From positions 2,232,001 to 2,296,000 of the forward strand of contig NZ_CP049015.1 of the NCBI RefSeq assembly GCF_011064845.1: a stretch of DNA of 64,000 nucleotides, given 5' to 3'. The notes beneath the pieces were generated by a model, which was given only the letters and a program-made list of their open reading frames with translations, was not told the origin of the DNA and searched no databases. The DNA comes from Citrobacter freundii ATCC 8090 = MTCC 1658 = NBRC 12681 (GTDB taxonomy: Bacteria > Pseudomonadota > Gammaproteobacteria > Enterobacterales > Enterobacteriaceae). The number at the start of each line of letters is the position of its first letter. The first letter of the stretch is position 1. Positions 55,936 to 64,000 of this stretch are shown here, piece by piece. The position numbers were made by a program, and so were the translations under genes.

Positions 55936-57105
55936 ATGAAACTCAATTATCCTTTACTGGCGCTGGCGATCGGAGCGTTTGGCATAGGCACCACCGAATT
56001 TTCGCCAATGGGATTATTGCCCGTCATAGCCAAAGGTGTGGATGTCTCGATTCCGGCGGCCGGCATGCTGATCAGCGCCTATGCGGTAGGTGTGATGGTA
56101 GGTGCACCGCTGATGACATTGCTGCTGTCTCATCGCGCGCGACGTAATGCTTTGATATTCCTGATGGCGATTTTCACGCTGGGTAATGTGCTTTCGGCTA
56201 TCTCGCCGGATTACACCACGCTAATGCTATCGCGTATTTTGACCAGTCTTAACCATGGGGCCTTTTTTGGTCTCGGTTCAGTGGTTGCTGCCAGTGTTGT
56301 ACCCAAACATAAGCAGGCCAGCGCCGTAGCAACGATGTTTATGGGGTTAACCATCGCCAATATTGGTGGCGTTCCGGCGGCGACATGGCTTGGTGAAACC
56401 ATCGGTTGGCGCATGTCATTTATGGCCACTGCGGGTCTGGGCGTCATTGCTATGGTCAGCCTGTTCTTCTCCTTACCCAAGGGTGGAGCCGGAGAGCGCC
56501 CGGATGTTCGCAGCGAACTGGCGGTACTTATGCGCCCACAGGTGTTGTCGGCGTTACTGACTACTGTACTGGGTGCTGGGGCGATGTTCACGCTTTATAC
56601 CTACATCTCGCCAGTTCTGCATACTATCACTCATGCCACTCCGGCATTTGTTACCGGGATGCTGGTGTTGATAGGCATTGGTTTCTCGATCGGTAACTAC
56701 TTTGGTGGCAAGTTTGCTGACCGTTCAGTCAACGGTACGTTGAAAGGCTTTTTACTGCTGCTGATGGTTATTATGCTGGCCATTCCTTTCCTTGCGCGTA
56801 ATGAGCTGGGTGCGGCGATCAGTATGGTGGTCTGGGGCGCGGCGACGTTCGCGGTCGTTCCACCGTTGCAGATGCGTGTGATGCGCGTTGCCAGTGAAGC
56901 GCCTGGAATATCATCGTCAGTCAATATTGGCGCGTTTAATCTGGGGAACGCTCTGGGTGCAGCGGCCGGTGGGGCGGTGATATCAGGCGGCCTAGGCTAC
57001 AGTTTTGTGCCAGTGATGGGGGCGATTGTGGCGGGTCTTGCGCTGCTGCTGGTGTTTATTTCCGCAAGAAGACAGCCAGAAGAGGCTTTCACGACCGCGA
57101 ATTAA
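55936..57105 (+). CDS. ydhP: YdhP, MFS transporter
   Basis: This 389-residue MFS protein of the arabinose-efflux (AraJ/YdhP) group starts MKLNYPLLALAIGAFGIGTTEFSPMGLLPVIA. The start at 55936 agrees with E. coli and has CGGAG upstream. Twelve helices are apparent. The substrate is not established. It converges on sodB across a bidirectional terminator. Confidence 0.94.
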   Translation: MKLNYPLLALAIGAFGIGTTEFSPMGLLPVIAKGVDVSIPAAGMLISAYAVGVMVGAPLMTLLLSHRARRNALIFLMAIFTLGNVLSAISPDYTTLMLSRILTSLNHGAFFGLGSVVAASVVPKHKQASAVATMFMGLTIANIGGVPAATWLGETIGWRMSFMATAGLGVIAMVSLFFSLPKGGAGERPDVRSELAVLMRPQVLSALLTTVLGAGAMFTLYTYISPVLHTITHATPAFVTGMLVLIGIGFSIGNYFGGKFADRSVNGTLKGFLLLLMVIMLAIPFLARNELGAAISMVVWGAATFAVVPPLQMRVMRVASEAPGISSSVNIGAFNLGNALGAAAGGAVISGGLGYSFVPVMGAIVAGLALLLVFISARRQPEEAFTTAN

Positions 57106-57111
57106 TGCAAA

Positions 57112-57137
57112 AACGCAGAAGGAAGCCCTTCTGCGTT
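57112..57137. terminator. Bidirectional terminator between ydhP and sodB
   Basis: AACGCAGAAGG / CCTTCTGCGTT with a four-base loop is followed by ATCTTTTTT on the plus strand and preceded by A-rich bases for the other direction. Confidence 0.88.
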
Positions 57138-57144
57138 ATCTTTT

Positions 57145-57726
57145 TTATGCTGCGAAGTTCTTCGCAACAAATTCCCAGTTCACCAGCGCCCAGAAATGTT
57201 CCAGGTAGCCAGGACGGGCATTGCGATAGTCGATGTAGTAGGCGTGTTCCCATACGTCAACGGTCATCAGCGGCGTCGCGTCGGTAGTCAGCGGAGTACC
57301 TGCGTTGGAGGTGGAGACGATAGCCAGTTTGCCATCAGTTCCTTTAACCAGCCAGGTCCAGCCAGAACCGAAGTTTTTGATAGCGGCATCGGTGAACTGC
57401 GCTTTGAAATCTGCAAAGCTGCCAAAGGAGGCGGCAATTGCATCGGCCAGTTTACCGGTTGGTTCGCCACCTGCGTTTGGTGCCAGGCAGTTCCAGTAGA
57501 ACGTGTGGTTCCATACTTGTGCTGCGTTATTGAAAACACCGCCTTCAGAGCTACGAACGATCTCTTCCAGTGATTTGCCTTCAAACGCCGTGCCTTTAAT
57601 CAGATTGTTCAGATTGGTCACGTAGGTTTGATGGTGTTTGCCATAGTGATATTCCAGCGTTTCGGCAGAAATGTGCGGTGCCAGAGCATCTTTGGCATAC
57701 GGTAATGCAGGTAATTCAAACGACAT
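57145..57726 (-). CDS. sodB: SodB, iron superoxide dismutase
   Basis: This 193-residue Fe-SOD has metal ligands His in [24 protein letters not shown], and Asp/His in [13 protein letters not shown]. It dismutates cytoplasmic superoxide. The upstream AATAATAAGGAGAGAAGCAATG closely follows the E. coli translation-initiation region that pairs with the small RNA RyhB, so iron-dependent control is probably conserved. Confidence 0.97.
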   Translation of the reverse strand: MSFELPALPYAKDALAPHISAETLEYHYGKHHQTYVTNLNNLIKGTAFEGKSLEEIVRSSEGGVFNNAAQVWNHTFYWNCLAPNAGGEPTGKLADAIAASFGSFADFKAQFTDAAIKNFGSGWTWLVKGTDGKLAIVSTSNAGTPLTTDATPLMTVDVWEHAYYIDYRNARPGYLEHFWALVNWEFVAKNFAA

Positions 57727-57820
57727 TGCTTCTCTCCTTATTATTTATATTGAGTACACACAATAGCCTCATTGTGAGTAAGGATAGGGTAGCAAATTGA
57801 AAGGTTATGCAAAAGAAGAA

Positions 57821-57850
57821 CTTACCCTACAGCATGTTCTGTAGGGTAAG
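57821..57850 (-). terminator. Terminator of mepH
   Basis: A perfect 12-base stem CTTACCCTACAG / CTGTAGGGTAAG with a six-base loop directly follows the mepH stop and separates it from sodB. Confidence 0.9.
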
Positions 57851-57853
57851 TTT

Positions 57854-58684
57854 TTAGCGAATTGTTTTTGGCGTCATTACCCGACGAGCGCCCACATAGT
57901 GGCGCTGCCAGTAATCTTCGCTCAGAGAGGTGATTTGAATTTCCTGCCCGCTACGCGGTGACTGAATAAACTTACCGTTTCCGACGTAGACGCCGACGTG
58001 ATCGGCTGTTCCGCGACCCTGGGTACGAAAGAAGACCAGATCGCCATTTTTCAGTTCGCCACGTTCAATCGGTGCGGCATCACGCAGATGATACATTTCG
58101 TTCGCGGTACGCGGAATGCGGAACTTCACCAGATCTTTATAGGCGTAATAAACCAGACCGCTGCAGTCAAACCCGGTTCTTGGCGAGGAGCCGCCCCAAC
58201 GATAAGGTTTACCGATTTGGTTCATCAAGGTGGACATAGCGGTTTTAGTCGCTTTCTGCACTTTCACTTTATGGGCGTCAGCAAGCGTAGTTGGTGCAGT
58301 GGTTTTCACCTTCACGCAGCGTGGTTTATGACCTTTGCGCGGTGTGCATTTTTCAGTCCAGGTAACGGCTGCGGTTTGTGCTACGGCAGTTTTACCACGA
58401 CGATTTGCAGTTTTAGTCGACTTTGCCGGAGTGGCAGTGCGTTTTTTAGAAGAGGAAGCGGTTTTGGTGCTGGTTTTATTGGTGGTTTTTGTCGCCGTTT
58501 TCTTGCTGGTCTTTGTTGTTTTTTGGCTGGTTGTTGCGCTTTTCTTTTTATCTACCGTTTTGATGGTGTGAGAATTGGTAGGTGTCGTCCTGGCCTGCTT
58601 GGAAGCATGAGCCATAGGCGTAAAGGGCAATGTAGTAAAAAGTAAAGCACAGAGCGTGATCGAGATTCGGTTTATCCGCGCCAC
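57854..58684 (-). CDS. mepH: MepH, peptidoglycan DD-endopeptidase (NlpC/P60)
   Basis: This 276-residue exported hydrolase has a signal peptide ending near PMAHA, a long Lys/Thr-rich linker (residues about 30-125) and a C-terminal NlpC/P60 domain. The domain has catalytic Cys in RTGFDCSGLVYYAY and His in GTADHVGVYVGNGKF. It cleaves cross-links during wall growth. I use the GTG at 58684 (AGAGG eight bases upstream, E. coli-like N-terminus ARINRISITL) rather than the ATG at 58735. Confidence 0.93.
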   Translation of the reverse strand: MARINRISITLCALLFTTLPFTPMAHASKQARTTPTNSHTIKTVDKKKSATTSQKTTKTSKKTATKTTNKTSTKTASSSKKRTATPAKSTKTANRRGKTAVAQTAAVTWTEKCTPRKGHKPRCVKVKTTAPTTLADAHKVKVQKATKTAMSTLMNQIGKPYRWGGSSPRTGFDCSGLVYYAYKDLVKFRIPRTANEMYHLRDAAPIERGELKNGDLVFFRTQGRGTADHVGVYVGNGKFIQSPRSGQEIQITSLSEDYWQRHYVGARRVMTPKTIR

Positions 58685-59018
58685 TGAGCAGTCCTCTGGT
58701 AAGGCAGGTCTATCGTGCCTGCGTGTGATTTTCAAAACTTGACGATTCTAATCTATAGAAAGAGGGAAAGTTAATAGCTTTTTTTGTTTAAAACTATGTT
58801 TCGTAACCGACCGCAAAAAAAAACATCAATTAACGTTGGAGTTGGTGAACAGATAATCAAATCCACATGTTTGAAGGGGATAAATGAGATTATGAATGCA
58901 ACTTTTAGCGTCAGGGGATAAAATAATAACGCGTAATGAAAATGTTATTTTCCGTTGCCTGTCTGACCCGTTACAATGTCAGACTACTGCCGTAAAAGAA
59001 GTTTAAGGAAGCAAGATA
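58685..59018. other. Intergenic region between mepH and grxD
   Basis: This 334-base divergent gap must hold both promoters. It is AT-rich and I see no gene or clear operator. AAGGAAGC before 59019 is the grxD ribosome-binding site. Confidence 0.6.
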
Positions 59019-59366
59019 ATGAGCACCACTATCGAAAAAATCCAGCGCCAGATCGCTGAAAACCCGATTCTCCTGTACATGAAAGGTTCTCCTAAACTGC
59101 CAAGCTGCGGTTTCTCCGCTCAGGCTGTGCAGGCGCTGTCAGCCTGTGGTGAACGCTTTGCTTACGTTGATATTCTGCAGAACCCGGATATTCGCGCCGA
59201 ACTGCCGAAATACGCAAACTGGCCAACTTTCCCACAACTGTGGGTTGATGGTGAGCTGGTTGGTGGTTGTGACATTTTGATAGAAATGTACCAGCGCGGT
59301 GAGTTGCAGCAGCTGATTAAAGAAACAGCTGCGAAATACAAAACCGAAGAGCCGGACGCTGAGTAA
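59019..59366 (+). CDS. grxD: GrxD, monothiol glutaredoxin 4
   Basis: This 115-residue monothiol glutaredoxin has the active site KLPSCGFSAQA (CGFS) and LYMKGSP. WPTFPQLWVDGELVGGCDI forms the glutathione site. It carries 2Fe-2S clusters with BolA partners in iron handling. Confidence 0.96.
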   Translation: MSTTIEKIQRQIAENPILLYMKGSPKLPSCGFSAQAVQALSACGERFAYVDILQNPDIRAELPKYANWPTFPQLWVDGELVGGCDILIEMYQRGELQQLIKETAAKYKTEEPDAE

Positions 59367-59380
59367 TATCAGCAGAAGTA

Positions 59381-59408
59381 AAAAAGCGACCTGAAATGGT
59401 CGCTTTTT
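59381..59408. terminator. Bidirectional terminator between grxD and rnt
   Basis: AAAAAGCGACC / GGTCGCTTTTT with a six-base loop has T and A runs on both sides and separates the two convergent genes. Confidence 0.9.
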
Positions 59409-59419
59409 TTATGTCGCCG

Positions 59420-60067
59420 TTATGCTTCTTCAGGCACGGGAAGAGGCCAACCACCGAGACGTTTCCAGCGGTTAACGATTTCGCAAAACAGCACGGCCGT
59501 ACGTTCGGTGTCATACAGTGCCGAGTGTGCCTGATTCCCGTCAAACTCCATTCCCGCCGCCAGGCACGCTTTTGACAACACCGTTTGCCCCAATGACAGA
59601 CCGCTTAATGCCGCTGTATCAAAGGTTACAAATGGATGAAACGGATTCCGTTTCAGCGAGGCGCGTTCTGCTGCTGCCATCATGAAACTGTGGTCGAACG
59701 TAGCGTTATGCGCCACCATGATTGCCCGATTGCAGCCGCTGTCTTTAATGCCTTTACGCACCATTTTGAAGATGGCATGCAGAGCGTCATATTCGCTGAC
59801 CGCGCCGCGTAGCGGATTGTTCGGATCAATACCGTTAAAGGCGAGGGCCTCCGGCTGCAGATTCGCGCCTTCAAACGGCTCTACGTGGAAATGTAACGTC
59901 GTGTCCGGCATCAGCCAGCCTTGTTCATCCATTTTCAGTGTGATGGCTGCAATCTCAAGCAGCGCATCGGTTTTGGCATTGAACCCTGCGGTTTCGACAT
60001 CAATGACGACAGGATAAAAACCACGAAAACGGTCACACAGACCGGAAAGTTGAGCGTTATCGGACAT
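59420..60067 (-). CDS. rnt: RNase T
   Basis: This 215-residue DEDDh 3'-5' exonuclease has [16 protein letters not shown] (Asp, Glu), [12 protein letters not shown] and a late [14 protein letters not shown] (His, Asp). It trims the CCA end of tRNA and matures small stable RNAs. It is the E. coli neighbour of gloA. Confidence 0.96.
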   Translation of the reverse strand: MSDNAQLSGLCDRFRGFYPVVIDVETAGFNAKTDALLEIAAITLKMDEQGWLMPDTTLHFHVEPFEGANLQPEALAFNGIDPNNPLRGAVSEYDALHAIFKMVRKGIKDSGCNRAIMVAHNATFDHSFMMAAAERASLKRNPFHPFVTFDTAALSGLSLGQTVLSKACLAAGMEFDGNQAHSALYDTERTAVLFCEIVNRWKRLGGWPLPVPEEA

Positions 60068-60161
60068 CTGGGTCTCTTAATACGGGAAAATTGCAGCGCG
60101 TATTATGGCAAAATGATGAGTATAAAACTACGGGCACAGACGATCTGCGCCCGAGGGGAGG

Positions 60162-60569
60162 TTAGTCGCCCAGGCCGCGCCCGGCGTCTTTCTCTTCGAT
60201 CAGCTCAATTTTATAGCCGTCCGGATCTTCAACGAACGCAATCACTGTAGTGCCGCCTTTTACCGGACCCGCTTCACGCGTTACGTTACCGCCATTCTGG
60301 CGAATACGTTCACAGGCTTCAGCCGCGTTGTCTACGCTCAGGGCGATATGGCCATAGGCAGTACCCAGCTCATACTTGTCGACACCCCAGTTATAGGTCA
60401 GTTCGATTACGGCTTCACTGGTTTCAGGACCGTAGCCGACAAAAGCCAGAGAGTACTTGTATTCAGGGTTTTCGCTGGTACGCAGCAGCTTCATGCCCAG
60501 CACGTTGGTATAAAACTCGATGGAACGCTGCAGGTCACCCACGCGCAGCATGGTATGGAGTAAACGCAT
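60162..60569 (-). CDS. gloA: GloA, lactoylglutathione lyase
   Basis: This 135-residue glyoxalase I has metal ligands in [18 protein letters not shown] (His5), VIELTYNW (Glu), [10 protein letters not shown] (His) and KIELIEEK (Glu). It converts the methylglyoxal-glutathione adduct to lactoylglutathione with Ni2+. It follows nemA in the electrophile-response nemRA-gloA unit. Confidence 0.96.
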   Translation of the reverse strand: MRLLHTMLRVGDLQRSIEFYTNVLGMKLLRTSENPEYKYSLAFVGYGPETSEAVIELTYNWGVDKYELGTAYGHIALSVDNAAEACERIRQNGGNVTREAGPVKGGTTVIAFVEDPDGYKIELIEEKDAGRGLGD

Positions 60570-60666
60570 CTTTTTCCCCTTCGAAAATGGCTAATACATT
60601 CAAAATGTTGTTTTAGTATAGCGGCGTTGTTACGCCGCTATCAATGGCAGAACGGAGATTGTGACG

Positions 60667-61764
60667 TTAGAGGGTAGGATAGTCGGTGTAACCTTCCGCG
60701 CCGCCACCGTAGAAGCTCTCAGCACGTTGTGGATTCAGCTCCGCTTTGCGTTGCAGACGCGCCACCAGATCCGGGTTAGCAATATAGGCACGACCAAAAG
60801 CAACGGCGTCGATCAGACCTTTCTCGATCAACGCTTCTGCCTTTTCAGGGGTGTAGGCACCAGCACCAATGATAGGACCGTGGAAGCGCGCGCGAACTTT
60901 TTCGCGGAACGCATCGGAATACGGCTCGCCACCGGCCCAGTCCGGCTCAGACATGTGCAGGTAAGCGATTCCACGCTTGCCCAATTGTTCAATCAGATAC
61001 AGCGCATCGGCTTCTTCGTTCGGACCGTTGTCAACGTTCTGGAATGAGCCAATCGGGGAGACGCGAATACCAATACGATCGGCACCCCATTCTTTAATAC
61101 CGGCATCAACCACTTCCAGCACAAGACGCGCACGATTTTCGACGCTACCGCCGTACTGATCGGTACGCTGATTAGAGGTTGGCGACAGGAACTGGTGCAG
61201 CAGGTAGCCGTGGGCAGAGTGCAGTTCAACCATGTCGAAACCCGCTTCGCGCGCGTTGGCTATCGCCTGACGGAAGTCATTAACGATGCCCGGAATCTCT
61301 TCGGTTTCCAGCGCACGTGGCATTGAGGTATCGGCACGCGTTGCCAGACCATTTTCATCGCGCAGCGAGGTGCGGGTTCCAGCACTAATCGCGGAAGGTG
61401 CAACTGGAGCTTGACCATTTGGTTGCAGACTCGCGTGAGAGATGCGTCCGGTGTGCCACAACTGGACAGCAATATGACCTTGCTCAGCGTGTACGGCAGC
61501 GGTGATTTTCTTCCATGCGGCAATTTGCGCTTCGCTGTGTAAGCCGGGTGCTCCGGCATAGCCTTTCGCCTGTGCGGAAATCTGCGTCGCTTCGCTGATA
61601 ATAAGACCCGCGCTGGCGCGTTGACGGTAATACTCGGCCATCAGCGGAGTAGGGATGTCGCCAGGCTCAATACTGCGCAGACGCGTCAGTGGCGCCATGA
61701 ATACGCGGTTTGCTGCCGTAATGGCACCCACTTTCAGTGGGGAAAACAGTTTTTCAGATGACAT
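60667..61764 (-). CDS. nemA: NemA, N-ethylmaleimide reductase
   Basis: This 365-residue Old Yellow Enzyme is an FMN barrel with [47 protein letters not shown] and a late [15 protein letters not shown]. It reduces N-ethylmaleimide, nitro compounds and other electrophiles with NADPH. AGGAG precedes the ATG. A NemR-like palindrome (61779-61793) lies just upstream. Confidence 0.96.
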   Translation of the reverse strand: MSSEKLFSPLKVGAITAANRVFMAPLTRLRSIEPGDIPTPLMAEYYRQRASAGLIISEATQISAQAKGYAGAPGLHSEAQIAAWKKITAAVHAEQGHIAVQLWHTGRISHASLQPNGQAPVAPSAISAGTRTSLRDENGLATRADTSMPRALETEEIPGIVNDFRQAIANAREAGFDMVELHSAHGYLLHQFLSPTSNQRTDQYGGSVENRARLVLEVVDAGIKEWGADRIGIRVSPIGSFQNVDNGPNEEADALYLIEQLGKRGIAYLHMSEPDWAGGEPYSDAFREKVRARFHGPIIGAGAYTPEKAEALIEKGLIDAVAFGRAYIANPDLVARLQRKAELNPQRAESFYGGGAEGYTDYPTL

Positions 61765-61778
61765 GTGGCACTCCTGAA

Positions 61779-61793
61779 TAGACCGGTCGTCTA
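61779..61793. promoter_or_regulatory. Second NemR-like operator, between nemR and nemA
   Basis: TAGAC-N5-GTCTA (TAGACCGGTCGTCTA) is nearly the same as the palindrome upstream of nemR (62433-62448). It lies 15 bases before the nemA start, so NemR may also act inside the operon. Confidence 0.6.
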
Positions 61794-61818
61794 GTGATAA
61801 AAGAAATAAAAACGCCTG

Positions 61819-62418
61819 TTAAACGGCAGGCGTTGTGATGATGTTTTTAACGTGCGCCAGCGCATTTTCCAGCGGAGTAGCGCTACGAGAAATCTTGGCC
61901 TGTAGGTTGGCGCCAAGCCACAGCGCATACAGTACTTGCGCCTGCTGTAACGGCTCGCCAACAAAGGACAGACAATGGCTGGCCTGACCTTTCTCCAGTG
62001 CCTGCGCTAACAGCACAATAATGTGCCGCGCGCCTTTATCCATCGCTGTGCGCATATCTTCTGACAGATCGCACACTTCGGCAGACAGTTTTACAGTTAA
62101 ACAGCCGCTAATAATGCCGTGCTGGCTAAACTGGTTCAGGGTTTCCTGATAGTAGGCCAGAATGCGGTCGCGGTAGTTTCCCGCACCCGTATCAAAGTGC
62201 GTAGCCAGTCGCTGATGATAGGCCGCATAGTGGCGTTCCAGCATCGCGACACCGAACGCTTCTTTAGAGCGAAAATAATGATAAAACGAACCTTTGGGCA
62301 CTTCAGCGGTTTTCAGTAGTTCGCTTAAACCCATGCCGGTGAAGCCGCGCTGCATACACAGCAGTTCGCCAGTCGCCAGTAGATGTTCGCGTGTATCGTG
62401 TTCAGTGATTTTGTTCAT
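61819..62418 (-). CDS. nemR: NemR, TetR family electrophile/bleach sensor
   Basis: This 199-residue TetR repressor has TREHLLATGELLCMQRGFTGMGLSELLKTAEVPKGSFYHYFRSKEAFG as DNA-binding domain. Cys residues in the ligand domain include GCLTVKL and EVCDLSE. It derepresses nemA and gloA on reaction with electrophiles or hypochlorite. Confidence 0.96.
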   Translation of the reverse strand: MNKITEHDTREHLLATGELLCMQRGFTGMGLSELLKTAEVPKGSFYHYFRSKEAFGVAMLERHYAAYHQRLATHFDTGAGNYRDRILAYYQETLNQFSQHGIISGCLTVKLSAEVCDLSEDMRTAMDKGARHIIVLLAQALEKGQASHCLSFVGEPLQQAQVLYALWLGANLQAKISRSATPLENALAHVKNIITTPAV

Positions 62419-62432
62419 GAACAGGAGTGTAA

Positions 62433-62448
62433 TAGACCAGTCGGTCTA
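62433..62448. promoter_or_regulatory. NemR operator upstream of nemR
   Basis: A perfect TAGACC-N4-GGTCTA palindrome lies 15 bases before the nemR start and fits the known autorepression of the nemRA operon. Confidence 0.82.
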
Positions 62449-62519
62449 ATGCAATAGCGCTTGCGAGAAATTCAGTTAACGTCTTCAATAAGTATATCAA
62501 TCTTACTAAAGGAGGGGAT

Positions 62520-62759
62520 GTGGCCGAACAGCTGGAGTTTTTCCCCGTCCAGAGCCCATGCCGTGGAATATGTCAGTCTGACGAACGCGGATTTTGCCGT
62601 GGCTGTTTTCGCAGTCGGGATGAACGTTTTAACTGGCAAAAGATGAGTGATGCCCAAAAGCAGGAAGTGCTACGGCTTTGTCGTCAGCGCCTGATGCGTA
62701 AATTACGAGCGAACAAAGCCAACCCTTCGGAAGAACCGCAACAACCTTCACTCTTTTAA
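62520..62759 (+). CDS. ydhL: YdhL, DUF1289 protein
   Basis: This 79-residue protein has the DUF1289 core PCRGICQSDERGFCRGCFRSRDERFNW with four close Cys, possibly a metal site. It starts with GTG at 62520 (AAAGGAGGGGAT upstream), giving the E. coli N-terminus AEQLEFFPVQ. The function is unknown. Confidence 0.93.
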   Translation: MAEQLEFFPVQSPCRGICQSDERGFCRGCFRSRDERFNWQKMSDAQKQEVLRLCRQRLMRKLRANKANPSEEPQQPSLF

Positions 62760-62808
62760 AAGCGTAATTGCGTATACTCGAGGCACATTCACTTAAAAGG
62801 AAGCTGCT

Positions 62809-63705
62809 ATGGTTCAGCGTATTACTATTGCGCCGCAAGGCCCGGAATTTTCTCGCTTTGTGATGGGGTACTGGCGCCTGATGGACTGGAATATGTCCGC
62901 GCGCCAGCTAGTCAGCTTTATTGAAGAGCATCTGGATCTGGGCGTGACCACCGTCGATCACGCCGATATCTACGGTGGATACCAGTGTGAAGCGGCGTTT
63001 GGTGAGGCAATAAAACTGGCTCCGCATTTGCGTGAAAAAATGCAGATTGTGACCAAATGCGGGATCGCGACGACGGCGCGCGCGGAAAATGCGCTGGGCC
63101 ATTACATCACCGACAGCGCGCATATTATTGCCAGTGCGGAAGAATCGCTGAAGCTGCTGGCGACCGATCATATTGATCTGTTGCTCATCCACCGTCCCGA
63201 TCCGCTTATGGATGCTGACGACGTCGCCGACGCTTTCAAAAAATTGCACCACAGTGGCAAAGTGCGTCACTTTGGTGTCTCTAATTTCACCCCGGCACAG
63301 TTCTCATTGTTGCAATCGCGTCTGCCGTTTACGCTGGCGACCAACCAGGTTGAAATCTCTCCGGTACATCAGCCGCTCCTGCTGGATGGCACTTTAGATC
63401 AACTGCAACAGTTGCGTATTCGTCCAATGGCCTGGTCCTGCCTCGGCGGCGGTCGCTTGTTTAATGACGATGCGTTCCAGCCATTACGAAATGAACTTGC
63501 CGCGATCGCAGAAGAGTTAAACGCGCAGTCTATTGAGCAGGTGGTGTACGCCTGGATTTTACGTTTGCCGTCTCAGCCGCTGCCGATTATTGGCTCAGGA
63601 AAAATAGAGCGCGTACGCGCCGCCATTGAGTCTGAGACGCTGAACATGTCTCGCCAGCAATGGTTCCGCATTCGTAAAGCTGCACTGGGTTACGACGTAC
63701 CTTAA
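62809..63705 (+). CDS. ydhF: YdhF, aldo/keto reductase
   Basis: This 298-residue AKR barrel has LVSFIEEHLDLGVTTVDHADIYG (catalytic Asp and Tyr), IVTKCGI (Lys) and DLLLIHRPDPL (His). The late segment is PLPIIGSGKIERVRAA. It reduces small carbonyls with NADPH. The physiological substrate is not known. AAAAGGAAGC precedes the ATG. Confidence 0.94.
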   Translation: MVQRITIAPQGPEFSRFVMGYWRLMDWNMSARQLVSFIEEHLDLGVTTVDHADIYGGYQCEAAFGEAIKLAPHLREKMQIVTKCGIATTARAENALGHYITDSAHIIASAEESLKLLATDHIDLLLIHRPDPLMDADDVADAFKKLHHSGKVRHFGVSNFTPAQFSLLQSRLPFTLATNQVEISPVHQPLLLDGTLDQLQQLRIRPMAWSCLGGGRLFNDDAFQPLRNELAAIAEELNAQSIEQVVYAWILRLPSQPLPIIGSGKIERVRAAIESETLNMSRQQWFRIRKAALGYDVP

Positions 63706-63786
63706 TCGTGTTTTTGGTGCATCTCCGTTCAAAATTGCGTCACTGGTTTACACTTAACAATCAGACACCTTTTGGACGGAGGTCTT

Positions 63787-64000
63787 ATGAAGCGTTTGAG
63801 TTTGGCCATCATCACTCTACTCGCCTGTGCAGGTGCGCAGGCTGCCATTGAAGAAAAAGTGACGATGAATCTGGTCACGTCGCAAGGCGTTGGCCAGGCG
63901 ATTGGTACGGTCACTATTGCTGAAACCGCAATGGGGCTGGAGTTTTCGCCCGATCTGAAAGCGTTGCCGCCGGGAGAACATGGCTTCCATGTGCATATGA
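63787..64000 (+). CDS. sodC: SodC, periplasmic Cu/Zn superoxide dismutase (truncated by window)
   Basis: The first 71 codons are present. A signal peptide (MKRLSLAIITLLACAGAQA) is followed by EKVTMNLVTSQGVGQ, SPDLKALPPGEHGFHVHM, where the His pair begins the copper site. GGAGG precedes the ATG at 63787. The rest lies beyond the window. Confidence 0.93.
   Translation, partial: MKRLSLAIITLLACAGAQAAIEEKVTMNLVTSQGVGQAIGTVTIAETAMGLEFSPDLKALPPGEHGFHVHM

Noticed and set aside
58335..58571. Hydrophobic plus-strand frame opposite the mepH linker
   Set aside because: It is the complement of Lys/Thr-rich codons in mepH, which produces Val/Leu-rich nonsense.

Overview
This window is chromosomal DNA from an enterobacterium close to Escherichia coli. 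Citrobacter is the best guess. Its right third keeps the E. coli order exactly: mdtK, ribC, cfa, ydhC, ydhB, purR, ynhF, ydhP, sodB, mepH, grxD, rnt, gloA, nemA, nemR, ydhL, ydhF, sodC. Its left end is the E. coli ydhYVWXUT operon. Between these blocks lies about 43 kb of mostly non-E. coli genes around the tandem valine tRNAs valV and valW. The genus rests on a spermidine-dehydrogenase-type gene, an activity known from Citrobacter freundii, and on the overall divergence from E. coli. It was not confirmed by any search.

Layout. 1-5.2 kb: end of ydhY, then ydhV (aldehyde ferredoxin oxidoreductase type), ydhW, ydhX (Fe-S), ydhU (cytochrome b) and ydhT (nonapeptide repeats). 5.3-8.7 kb: a polar amino acid ABC transporter and an unassigned 46-residue acidic protein. 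9-20.3 kb: a probable polyamine catabolism region with an APC permease, a soluble Cache protein, a GntR regulator, an aminobutyraldehyde dehydrogenase, an NTF2-like protein, a Tat-exported flavin oxidoreductase resembling spermidine dehydrogenase, a tri-haem cytochrome c, a MocR regulator and a PuuE-type GABA aminotransferase. 20.4-24 kb: a FecB/FecCD-type ABC importer with a possible ModE operator, facing a ModA-like protein that lacks a signal peptide. 24.1-24.3 kb: two tRNA-Val(GAC) genes. 24.5-41 kb: accessory DNA bounded by a broken and an intact glutathione peroxidase gene in the same orientation. It holds a GAPDH, a GlxA-type regulator, a chaperone-usher fimbrial operon with an MrpJ-like regulator, an AT-rich patch with a WYL regulator and an SDR, a second tryptophanyl-tRNA synthetase, a diguanylate cyclase and an AI-2E family protein. 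41.1-48.3 kb: a GGDEF-EAL protein with a periplasmic partner, a RidA / hydroxyaspartate-lyase-like / DauR-type operon, and YdhR-, PhzF- and RluA-family genes. 48.4-64 kb: the conserved block.

How the genes work together. In the polyamine region the chain runs from uptake, through oxidation of spermidine at the periplasmic face with electrons passing to cytochrome c, to aminobutyraldehyde, GABA and succinate semialdehyde. Three promoters there share a TATTAATTG-like motif. The most striking regulatory find is upstream of the second trpS: a 19-codon leader with two adjacent Trp codons, followed by mutually exclusive hairpins ending in a terminator, laid out like classical Trp attenuation. Nearly all assignments come from reading protein motifs and from remembered family sequences, and no database search was run.
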